Shown piece by piece: positions 1 through 6,855 of a DNA stretch of 18,271 nucleotides. This stretch comes from Oligoflexia bacterium. Its GTDB lineage: Bacteria > Bdellovibrionota > UBA1018. The notes under the pieces are model-generated. The model made no database searches and was not told the origin of the DNA. It was given only the letters and a program-made list of their open reading frames with translations. The stretch is from contig CAIYTD010000353.1 in assembly GCA_903928955.1 (NCBI GenBank), positions 1-18,271 of the forward strand, written 5' to 3'. Each line of letters starts with the position of its first letter. Position 1 is the first letter of the stretch. The translations under genes and the position numbers were made by a program.

Positions 1-72
1 CAGGCAGATTTTAGACCACTATTTGATAGAATTCTGAAGATACGCAGGGAAAGATTTATTCATGAATCATAA
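1..72 (+). CDS. C-terminal tail of an unidentified gene (partial)
   Basis: Frame 1 is open from the left edge to a TAA at 70-72 and would encode the last 23 residues of a protein, ending RRERFIHES. The other two forward frames meet stops within the first 40 bases, so this is the only frame that can carry a gene in from the left. The piece is basic and too short to identify. It lies 39 nt before the glycosyltransferase gene on the same strand, so it is probably another member of the glycan cluster. It could also be non-coding. Confidence 0.35.
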   Translation, partial: QADFRPLFDRILKIRRERFIHES

Positions 73-111
73 ATATGTGAAGGAAGTCGATCATTGGCTC
101 ACGCTTAAAAA

Positions 112-1305
112 ATGAAAGTGCGTATTTATTCTCCTTTTTTCCCTTACCCAGTCACTGAAGGCGCTTTTCAAGTGATTTATGATCAGGTTCGGTTTTTTGC
201 TCACCGTGGAGATGAAGTAGAGTTAGTGATTTGGAAGAATCAAAGTGAGAAAGAATTAGATGCTAATCCTCTTGGGTTGAATTTCCCAGTGCAAATTCAT
301 CGCTTTTCTCATTCTCATCAAAATGTCTATCTGAGGGTGCTTCACTCACTTTGGAGTCATTTTGCTTCTCCTGAGCTCTATTATTATCCACCTGACTGTG
401 ATGAGCGCGCAGGTTTAGGTGAGGTTGATTTAGCTATCTATCATTATAGTTTTTCGTATCCCTGGTTTAAGAAAGTGAGGCTACCCGCTGAAAAAAAACG
501 TGTTGTTCATTTTCATAATCTTGAGCATGAGCTTTCTGAACTGAGATCGAGATCCTTTCAAAATAAATGGGATCCCAGGAAATGGATCCATCAGAGAAAT
601 GCGAGAAGGCTGAATCAGCATGAACGGGAGCTTCGGTTATTAGTAGACGAGCTCTGGTTTGTGAGTCCTGCTGATTTAGAACAGTATGGTTCTAGTCATG
701 GCAAAGCTCTTCTTCGATTAGTAGGGCCAACTTTTGATCAAGATTTATTGGAATTTAGAGCGCGCAGCTTTAAAAGAGATAAGAAAGCACCACCTATTTT
801 TGGATTTTTGGGTAATCTTGAGTTTGGTCCGAATCAAGACAGCGTGAGATGGATTCTGGAGCAAGTGGCTCCTTTGCTTCAAAAAAGAAGCTTTACCGGT
901 AAGATTTTGATTGTTGGCAAGAACCCACCTCAGGTATTGAGGGACTTAGCGGTTTCATTTGCTTTCGTAGAATTTACGGGGTTTTTAGAGGATATTGAAG
1001 ATTTTTGGGCAAAGATTTCATTTTTGTTGATTCCTCATATTACTGGATCAGGCATTCGGATCAAGCTCCTTGAGGCGCTCGCTTTTAAGATTCCTGTTTT
1101 AACGAATTCTGCAGCTGTGCAGCGCATGCATCCTGGGCTGTCGCAGCTGCCTCTTCTTTTTTCTTTCGATCAGCCGTCTGAGTGGGCAGATCTGCTTTTG
1201 ACTGAAACAGCATTTCAGACTAGGATGCTCTATCAAAAAACAGTTTTTCCTGAAGTTTTAGATGGGAAAAGTATTTATCAGTTTTTAGAGTCGATGGATT
1301 GTTAG
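112..1305 (+). CDS. GT4-type (GT-B fold) glycosyltransferase
   Basis: A 397-residue cytosolic glycosyltransferase that probably adds a sugar from a nucleotide donor to a growing surface glycan; donor and acceptor cannot be read from the sequence. The N-terminus (MKVRIYSPFFPYPVTEGAF) is the usual first beta-strand and acceptor loop of GT-B enzymes. The second Rossmann domain starts near residue 225 (IFGFLGNLEFGPNQDSVRWI) and contains a donor-site segment around residues 315-340 (GSGIRIKLLEALAFKIPVLT), as in the GT4 group 1 transferases. No transmembrane segment is evident. The ATG is kept because it places the MKVRIYSPFFP strand at the very N-terminus, although no good Shine-Dalgarno sequence precedes it. 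gmd follows after 10 nt, so the two are probably co-transcribed. Family assignment is confident; specificity is unknown. Confidence 0.85.
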   Translation: MKVRIYSPFFPYPVTEGAFQVIYDQVRFFAHRGDEVELVIWKNQSEKELDANPLGLNFPVQIHRFSHSHQNVYLRVLHSLWSHFASPELYYYPPDCDERAGLGEVDLAIYHYSFSYPWFKKVRLPAEKKRVVHFHNLEHELSELRSRSFQNKWDPRKWIHQRNARRLNQHERELRLLVDELWFVSPADLEQYGSSHGKALLRLVGPTFDQDLLEFRARSFKRDKKAPPIFGFLGNLEFGPNQDSVRWILEQVAPLLQKRSFTGKILIVGKNPPQVLRDLAVSFAFVEFTGFLEDIEDFWAKISFLLIPHITGSGIRIKLLEALAFKIPVLTNSAAVQRMHPGLSQLPLLFSFDQPSEWADLLLTETAFQTRMLYQKTVFPEVLDGKSIYQFLESMDC

Positions 1306-1315
1306 AGGAAATTTT

Positions 1316-2344
1316 ATGAAAACTGCATTAGTAACTGGAATTACTGGACAAGATGGCTCTTATCTTTCTGAGCTTTTGCTTGAAAAGGGGTATGAGTTTC
1401 ATGGAATAGTGAGGCGTTCGTCATCATTTAATACGCGACGGATTGATCATCTTATGCAGGGAGAAGATCAATCGCGATTTTTTTTACACTACGGAGACTT
1501 AATTGATTCCAGTAGTTTGAATCGCATTCTCGAGTCAGTTAAGCCAGTCGAGATCTATCATTTAGGCGCTCAGTCTCATGTGCATATTTCATTTCAAATT
1601 CCTGAATATACAGCTGAGTCTACTGGGGTTGGAACATTGAGGCTTTTAGACGCGATTAAGGAAGTAGGCTTGAATACTCGATTTTATCAAGCATCCTCCT
1701 CTGAGCTGTTTGGAAAAGTACAAGAGACTCCACAGAGTGAGAAAACACCCTTCTATCCTCGGTCTCCCTATGCAGTGGCTAAGCTTTATGCTTATTGGAT
1801 TGCAGTGAATTATCGTGAATCTTATAATCTCTTTGCCTGTAATGGGATTCTGTTTAATCATGAGTCACCTCGGCGAGGTGAAATTTTTGTGACCCGGAAA
1901 GTGACTCGAGCTGCTGCTAGAATTTCAATGGGGTGGCAAGAAAAACTTTTTATTGGAAATTTAAATGCTCAGAGAGACTGGGGTTATGCAAAAGATTATG
2001 TTGAAGCAATGTGGATGATTCTTCAGCAAGAAGCTCCAGATGATTACGTCATTGCTACAGGAGAAACGCATACAGTCAGGGAGCTTTGTGAGAAAGCTTT
2101 TGAGTTTGCTGGAATCGAACTTGTTTGGAAAGGCGAGGGGATCGATGAAAAAGGGTTAGATTCCAAAACAGGGCAAATAAGGGTTGAAGTAGATCCCAAA
2201 TACTTTAGGCCAGCAGAAGTTGATTTATTAGTCGGAGATATGACAAAAGCTCGAGATAAACTGGGTTGGTCGCCCAAGGTGCGCTTTGAGGAGTTAATTC
2301 GCATGATGGTTGCTTTTGATTTAGAAAATGAGAGGTCTAGTTAA
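1316..2344 (+). CDS. gmd: GDP-mannose 4,6-dehydratase
   Basis: Converts GDP-D-mannose to GDP-4-keto-6-deoxy-D-mannose in the cytosol, the first committed step to GDP-fucose, GDP-rhamnose, GDP-perosamine and branched 6-deoxysugars. The 342-residue product has the normal family length. It carries the NADP-binding GITGQDG (8-14), an RRSSSFNTRRIDHL segment after the second strand that is typical of Gmd, the active-site SSSE with the dehydratase glutamate at 130, and YAVAK with Tyr152 and Lys156. The Glu-to-Tyr spacing of 22 matches what I recall for the E. coli enzyme. The LFNHESPRRGEIFVTRK block is also Gmd-specific. AGAGGA lies 7-8 nt before the ATG. It sits directly before a sugar C-methyltransferase (start 1 nt after the gmd stop), so its keto product is the likely substrate of that enzyme. 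Confidence 0.95.
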   Translation: MKTALVTGITGQDGSYLSELLLEKGYEFHGIVRRSSSFNTRRIDHLMQGEDQSRFFLHYGDLIDSSSLNRILESVKPVEIYHLGAQSHVHISFQIPEYTAESTGVGTLRLLDAIKEVGLNTRFYQASSSELFGKVQETPQSEKTPFYPRSPYAVAKLYAYWIAVNYRESYNLFACNGILFNHESPRRGEIFVTRKVTRAAARISMGWQEKLFIGNLNAQRDWGYAKDYVEAMWMILQQEAPDDYVIATGETHTVRELCEKAFEFAGIELVWKGEGIDEKGLDSKTGQIRVEVDPKYFRPAEVDLLVGDMTKARDKLGWSPKVRFEELIRMMVAFDLENERSS

Positions 2345-2345
2345 A

Positions 2346-3593
2346 ATGTTTCAGGAAATTTTGAACTGTCGCATTTGCGGAAATCATAAACTCACTAGCA
2401 TTGTTGATTTAGGGAAACAATTTTTAACTGGAATTTTTCCAAAATCAAAAGATGAAGTGGTCGACCAAATGCCACTTGAGCTTGTCAAATGTCGAGAAAT
2501 CCAGGGTAAAGAGGTTTGTGGTCTTGTTCAGCTCAAGCATACGGGTGATTTGAGTCAAATGTATGGGATGAACTATGGATATCGATCGGGTTTAAATGCT
2601 TCCATGGTTCGACATCTTCATGAAAAGGTGAAAGGAATTTTAAATCGGGTTTCGCTTCAGCAGGGAGACCTAGTGATTGATATTGGTAGTAACGACAGTA
2701 CGACTTTGCAAGCTTATCCAGAATTTGTTCAACTTGTGGGGATTGATCCAACAGGAGTAAAATTTAAATCCTTTTATCCGAGTCATATTCATTTAATATC
2801 AGATTTTTTTGATGCCCGCTTAGTGCGTTCTCATTTTGGAAATCAAAAAGCAAAAGTGATTACTTCTTTTTCCATGTTCTATGACTTAGAGAATCCTATG
2901 CTTTTTATGCGTCAAATTTATGAGGTTTTAGATTCTGATGGGATTTGGATTTTTGAGCAAAGTTATATGCCTACTATGCTCGAAATGAATTCATACGATA
3001 CCATTTGCCACGAGCATCTCGAGTACTATGGCTTGCAACAAATTCAGTACATGACAGATCGTGTAGGTTTCAAAATTTTAGATGTTGAGTTCAATCGGGT
3101 GAATGGGGGGAGTTTTTCAGTCACAGTGGCAAAGAAGGAATCCTCTTTTCAGTTAAATGAAGCTTTGATTCACCAAATATTAGATCAGGAGCAAGAACTG
3201 GGTTTGAATAGTTTGCGACCGTATCAGGACTTCCAGAAGCGGATCGATCAAAGCCGCGAAAATCTTCTCAAGTTTTTTGCTCAAGCTAAGCGTGAATCTA
3301 AAAAAGTCTATGGTTATGGAGCCTCGACTAAAGGGAATGTACTTCTGCAGTATTGTGGCTTAACGGATGAGGATTTGCCTATGATTGCCGAAGTGAATAC
3401 AAGTAAATGGGGATGTTTTACCCCAGGTACAAAAATCCCTATTGTATCTGAGATCGAAGCGAAGCAAATGAGGCCTGATTATTTTATGGTTTTGCCCTGG
3501 CATTTTAAAGAAAATATTATTGCTCGTGAATCCCTTTATTTGGACTCAGGGGGACATCTTGTGTTTCCACTTCCACAAATCCAAATTATTTGA
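2346..3593 (+). CDS. NDP-sugar C-methyltransferase (TylC3/TcaB9 type)
   Basis: A SAM-dependent enzyme expected to add a methyl group to a ring carbon (C-3 in characterised relatives) of a nucleotide-linked 4-keto-6-deoxysugar, giving a branched-chain sugar. Three domains are visible. The N-terminal zinc module has Cys8, Cys11, Cys49 and Cys58; the second pair is spaced C-x8-C instead of the common C-x2-C. The SAM-binding Rossmann domain has VIDIGSNDSTTLQ near residue 107, with Ser where DIGSNDG is usual. A C-terminal domain carries the hallmark YGYGASTKGNVLLQYCGL. Active-site motifs NYGYRSGLNASMVRHL and HEHLEYYGL (His222, His224) are retained. I choose ATG 2346 (415 aa) over an in-frame ATG at 2328 because GAGAGG lies a proper distance before it and the longer form overlaps gmd. 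Between gmd and a Gmd-like SDR, the likely substrate is a GDP sugar. Family is confident; the exact carbon and substrate are inferred. Confidence 0.9.
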   Translation: MFQEILNCRICGNHKLTSIVDLGKQFLTGIFPKSKDEVVDQMPLELVKCREIQGKEVCGLVQLKHTGDLSQMYGMNYGYRSGLNASMVRHLHEKVKGILNRVSLQQGDLVIDIGSNDSTTLQAYPEFVQLVGIDPTGVKFKSFYPSHIHLISDFFDARLVRSHFGNQKAKVITSFSMFYDLENPMLFMRQIYEVLDSDGIWIFEQSYMPTMLEMNSYDTICHEHLEYYGLQQIQYMTDRVGFKILDVEFNRVNGGSFSVTVAKKESSFQLNEALIHQILDQEQELGLNSLRPYQDFQKRIDQSRENLLKFFAQAKRESKKVYGYGASTKGNVLLQYCGLTDEDLPMIAEVNTSKWGCFTPGTKIPIVSEIEAKQMRPDYFMVLPWHFKENIIARESLYLDSGGHLVFPLPQIQII

Positions 3594-3600
3594 GCAGACT

Positions 3601-4569
3601 GTGAAAACCGCATGCATTATAGGAAGTCAGGGTCAAGATGGTCAGCTACTTTGGAATTTATTGCAGTCTAGGAATTACCGTTTGATTGGAGTAGGTTTTC
3701 AAGAAGTTCGAGCCAGAGACACGATTTGGACTGAGTCAGTGAATATTTTAGATCGAGAGGAAGTGCTGCATTTAATAGAAAAAGTTCGGCCAGACGAAAT
3801 TTACTATCTTGCTGCGAAACATCAGTCGTCTCAAGACATTGCTTCTGAAAATCTTGGATATTATAGAGAAACTTTTGATATCAATGTGAATGGGCTAGCT
3901 CATTTCTTGGAGGCCATTTTGATGACTCAATCTGGATCTAAGCTCTTTTACGCCTCTTCTTCACATGTTTTTGGTTCACAAATTTTTGGGCAACCCTTAG
4001 AGACTCCGCAGGTAGAAACGACAGCTTATCATCCGGAATCCATCTATGCGATTTCGAAAGTTACTGGCACTCATTTGTGCCGCCTGTATCGACAAAAGCA
4101 CGGAGTTTTTGCTTCTGTGGGGATTCTTTATAATCATGAGTCTTCCCTTCGAAAAGATTCTTTTTTGAGTAAAAAGATTGTGACCTCTGCTTTGCGTATT
4201 CAGAATGGGCACCAAAAAAAATTGATTGTGGGAAATTTGAGCACTCAAGTAGACTGGGGATATGCACCTGACTATGTAGAAGCGATGCATCTCGTTCTCA
4301 ATCTGAAAGATGCAGATGAGTTTATTATCGCATCTGGAAAAACCCATAGTGTTGCAGATTTTTTAGAAGTTGTTTTTTCGTCTCTGGGTTTAGATTGGCG
4401 CGTGTATGTTGAAGAAGATCGTAGAATTTTGACTCGCCAAGAAGGAGCGCGAGTAGGTGATTTTTCTAAGTTGAAACAGGCTACTGGATGGACACCTCAA
4501 ACGAGCTTTGAGGAGATGGTTAAACAACTTTTGAAGTCAGAGGAGAGATTAATGACGGCGGTCGAATAG
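3601..4569 (+). CDS. Gmd-like SDR, probable GDP-4-keto-6-deoxysugar reductase or epimerase
   Basis: An extended short-chain dehydrogenase of 322 residues, clearly a paralogue of the gmd product in this window. It shares the dinucleotide-binding GSQGQDG, the LYNHESSLRKDSF block (LFNHESPRRGEIF in Gmd), VGNLSTQVDWGYAPDYVEAM and ASGKTHSV. It keeps YxxxK (Tyr149, Lys153) but has His122 where Gmd has its dehydratase glutamate (SSSHVFG against SSSELFG), and the loop from there to the Tyr is five residues longer. Loss of that glutamate argues against 4,6-dehydration and for reduction or epimerisation of the keto sugar after the C-methylation step. The start is taken as GTG 3601 because VKTACIIGSQGQDG aligns with MKTALVTGITGQDG. 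The open frame continues upstream to 3520, but that would overlap the methyltransferase gene by 74 nt and add a non-homologous tail. Spacings to both neighbours are 7-8 nt. Confidence 0.8.
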   Translation: MKTACIIGSQGQDGQLLWNLLQSRNYRLIGVGFQEVRARDTIWTESVNILDREEVLHLIEKVRPDEIYYLAAKHQSSQDIASENLGYYRETFDINVNGLAHFLEAILMTQSGSKLFYASSSHVFGSQIFGQPLETPQVETTAYHPESIYAISKVTGTHLCRLYRQKHGVFASVGILYNHESSLRKDSFLSKKIVTSALRIQNGHQKKLIVGNLSTQVDWGYAPDYVEAMHLVLNLKDADEFIIASGKTHSVADFLEVVFSSLGLDWRVYVEEDRRILTRQEGARVGDFSKLKQATGWTPQTSFEEMVKQLLKSEERLMTAVE

Positions 4570-4577
4570 GAGAAAAT

Positions 4578-5336
4578 ATGTCAAAACTGTCTATTATTGT
4601 TCCTGTTTATAATGAGCAGAGGCAGCTAGCTCAGGTGATTGAAAATTTAATGTCGATTTCTTGGTCCACTTCGTCTGGAGTAGAGAGAGAGTGGATTTTT
4701 GTGGATGATGCTTCACAAGATCAGAGTTTGGATATTTTGCATAGATTGTCTTTAAAATATCCCTACCGTGTGATTGCTCAAAATCCCAATCAGGGAAAAG
4801 GTGCTGCTGTTATACGAGGGATACAGGAAGCAACAGGTGATTGGATTGTGATTCAAGATGCAGATTTTGAATACGATCCTCAGGATATTCCAATGCTACT
4901 TCAGCCGATCATCGAAGGGAAGGCGGACGTTGTTTATGGAAGTCGATTTAAGAAGAGTTCTGTGCAAGTGCATCGAACTTACCATTATTTCGTCAATCGA
5001 TTTTTAACGATTTTGAGTAATTTGATGTCTGGAATTTACCTGACTGACATGGAAACCTGTTATAAAATTTTTCAAGCTGATTTGCTCAAATCGATGCATT
5101 TAAAATCAAAAAGATTTGGTATTGAAGTTGAGTTAACAGCGTATTTGGGTAAAATACGTGTTCGGGTATATGAAATTCCCATTTCTTATTTTCCTCGGAC
5201 TCGGCTGCAAGGGAAAAAAATTAATTGGAAGGATGGAGTGGCTGCTTTGATTCACTTAATCCGATTTAATTTTTTCACTTCTCTCTCAGAAGCTTATCAA
5301 GGCCTTCCCAGTCGGTTTCTTCCTAAAGTGGATTAG
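4578..5336 (+). CDS. GT2 glycosyltransferase, dolichol-phosphate-mannose-synthase type
   Basis: A 252-residue GT-A fold family 2 transferase of the DPM1/DPG-synthase-like group, which usually moves a sugar from GDP- or UDP-sugar to a polyprenyl phosphate at the cytosolic face of the membrane. Visible motifs are SIIVPVYNE at 5-13, WIFVDDASQDQS near 40, the metal-binding QDADFEYDP near 95 (DAD as the DxD-type motif), YGSRF near 116, the TDMETCYKIF segment and GKKINWKDG near the C-terminus. There is no C-terminal pair of transmembrane helices, so it is probably a peripheral enzyme. GGAG (4569-4572, overlapping the last base of the previous stop) lies about 5 nt before the ATG, and the preceding gene ends 8 nt upstream. 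A second enzyme of the same broad type follows, so the two may load different sugars or act in sequence. Donor and lipid acceptor are not determinable from sequence alone. Confidence 0.85.
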   Translation: MSKLSIIVPVYNEQRQLAQVIENLMSISWSTSSGVEREWIFVDDASQDQSLDILHRLSLKYPYRVIAQNPNQGKGAAVIRGIQEATGDWIVIQDADFEYDPQDIPMLLQPIIEGKADVVYGSRFKKSSVQVHRTYHYFVNRFLTILSNLMSGIYLTDMETCYKIFQADLLKSMHLKSKRFGIEVELTAYLGKIRVRVYEIPISYFPRTRLQGKKINWKDGVAALIHLIRFNFFTSLSEAYQGLPSRFLPKVD

Positions 5337-5375
5337 ACTATTCAAACAAGAACTTTTTTGAGAGGATCGGCTTCT

Positions 5376-6815
5376 ATGTCGAAATCAGAACAAACACTTG
5401 TTTTCATTCCTACTTATAACGAGTGTGAAAACGTTGCTCTTCTATGTCAATCTATTTTAAATTTAGGCCTGAATCTTGATATTTTATTTGTTGACGATCG
5501 TTCACCCGATGGCACGGGTGAGATCATTGATAATTTGGCTCTTCAGTATCCTCAAGTCAAAGCTTTACATCGGGAAGGAAAATTAGGAATAGGAAGCGCT
5601 CATTATGACGGGATTCAATGGGCTTATACTCAAGGGTATCGCAGTTTAATTACAATGGATTGTGATTTTACCCATCCTCCACACTATATTCATAATTTAT
5701 TAAAGATAGCTACTGAATGTGATATTGTTGTTGGGTCTAGATATTTACAGGAAAATAGTCTCAGCGATTGGAATTTTTTTAGAAAAGCTCTAACTACAGC
5801 CGCTCACCTATTGACTCGAGTTTGTCTAAAAATGCCTTATGATGCAACGGGAGCGTTTAGGCTTTATCGATTAGATCGAATTCCTCGCCATGCGTTTGAT
5901 TTGATTCATTCGAGAGGCTATTCATTCTTTTTTGAAAGCCTTTATCTTTTTCATTTTAACCATTTTAAGATCAAAGAAATTCCTATCATGTTGCCTGCTC
6001 GGACTTATGGGCATTCTAAAATGGATTTGAAGGAAATGTTTAAAAGTATTCGGCTTTTGATGGAAACCTATAGTACGACGCTTTTGAATCAAGAGCGCTA
6101 TAAAATATGTGATCCTATGTCTGCAGACCAGGTGGATGCCTCTCAAAAAGACCGACAGGGTTGGGATGAATATTGGAAAAGCCGTAAAAGCACTGGAGGA
6201 TGGGTTTACGATTTAATTGCTGCATTTTATCGAAAATTTATTATCAAGCGTACATTAAATTATTTTGTCCATCAGTATTTTAAGAAAAACGCTGAAGTTC
6301 TTCATGCAGGATGTGGAAGCGGTCAAGTAGATACAGATATTTGTCAATATATCAATATTACTGGAATGGATATTTCAGTGAATGCTCTTAATTTTTATAA
6401 ACGAACGAATCAGGGAAAATGTAAGGTGCTTCATGGAAATATTTTTAGTATTCCACTTCAGAATGCGTCTGTAGATGGAATTTATAACTTAGGTGTCATG
6501 GAGCATTTTGATGAAAATGAAATCCGACTTATTTTAAAGGAGTTTCATCGTATCTTAAGACTGGATGGCAAGATGGTTATTTTTTGGCCGCCTGAGTTTG
6601 GCGCGAGTGTGATTTTTTTAAAAATGGTTAAATGGATTTTAGAGAACATTTTTGGCCGAAAAAACGTAAAATTTCATCCAGATGAGATTACCCGAGTTCA
6701 ATCCAAGAGGCATGTTTGTCAGATTTTTGAAGAAACAGGTTTTCGGGTCGTTCAATACTATTTTGGATTGCGTGATTTTTTCACCTATTCGGTGATTGCG
6801 GTGGAAAAGCGTTAA
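5376..6815 (+). CDS. Fusion of DPM1-like GT2 glycosyltransferase and class I SAM methyltransferase
   Basis: A 479-residue two-domain protein. Residues about 8-235 form a DPM1-like GT2 domain: FIPTYNECENV, ILFVDDRSPDGTGEI, TMDCDFTHPP (DCD metal motif), IVVGSRYL and the DPM-type RTYGHSKM. After a polar linker (about 245-270), residues about 290-470 form a SAM-dependent methyltransferase: motif I VLHAGCGSGQVD, GMDIS, then GNIFSIPLQNASVDGIYNLGVMEHF and a FHRILRLDGKMVIFWPP strand, as in type 11 methyltransferases. It may transfer a hexose to polyprenyl phosphate or a glycan and methylate the product or a nearby sugar hydroxyl; this coupling is inferred. I chose ATG 5376 because GAGAGGA (5360-5366) lies 9 nt before it; a longer in-frame TTG start at 5358 is less likely. 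It is the last glycan gene, 40 nt before valS. No internal stop or frameshift splits the domains. Confidence 0.85.
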   Translation: MSKSEQTLVFIPTYNECENVALLCQSILNLGLNLDILFVDDRSPDGTGEIIDNLALQYPQVKALHREGKLGIGSAHYDGIQWAYTQGYRSLITMDCDFTHPPHYIHNLLKIATECDIVVGSRYLQENSLSDWNFFRKALTTAAHLLTRVCLKMPYDATGAFRLYRLDRIPRHAFDLIHSRGYSFFFESLYLFHFNHFKIKEIPIMLPARTYGHSKMDLKEMFKSIRLLMETYSTTLLNQERYKICDPMSADQVDASQKDRQGWDEYWKSRKSTGGWVYDLIAAFYRKFIIKRTLNYFVHQYFKKNAEVLHAGCGSGQVDTDICQYINITGMDISVNALNFYKRTNQGKCKVLHGNIFSIPLQNASVDGIYNLGVMEHFDENEIRLILKEFHRILRLDGKMVIFWPPEFGASVIFLKMVKWILENIFGRKNVKFHPDEITRVQSKRHVCQIFEETGFRVVQYYFGLRDFFTYSVIAVEKR

Positions 6816-6855
6816 TTCTTGCCTCTGGCATCGATCGTGCTAAGTTTACGGCCTT

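Noticed and set aside
62..115. A 17-codon ORF (ATG at 62) whose TGA overlaps the ATG of the glycosyltransferase gene.
   Set aside because: No ribosome binding site, no recognisable peptide, and such short ORFs are common by chance. Translational coupling is possible but unsupported.
3520..3600. Longer N-terminus for the Gmd-like SDR starting at ATG 3520.
   Set aside because: It overlaps the methyltransferase gene by 74 nt, and the extra 27 residues have no counterpart in Gmd, whose N-terminus aligns exactly with GTG 3601.
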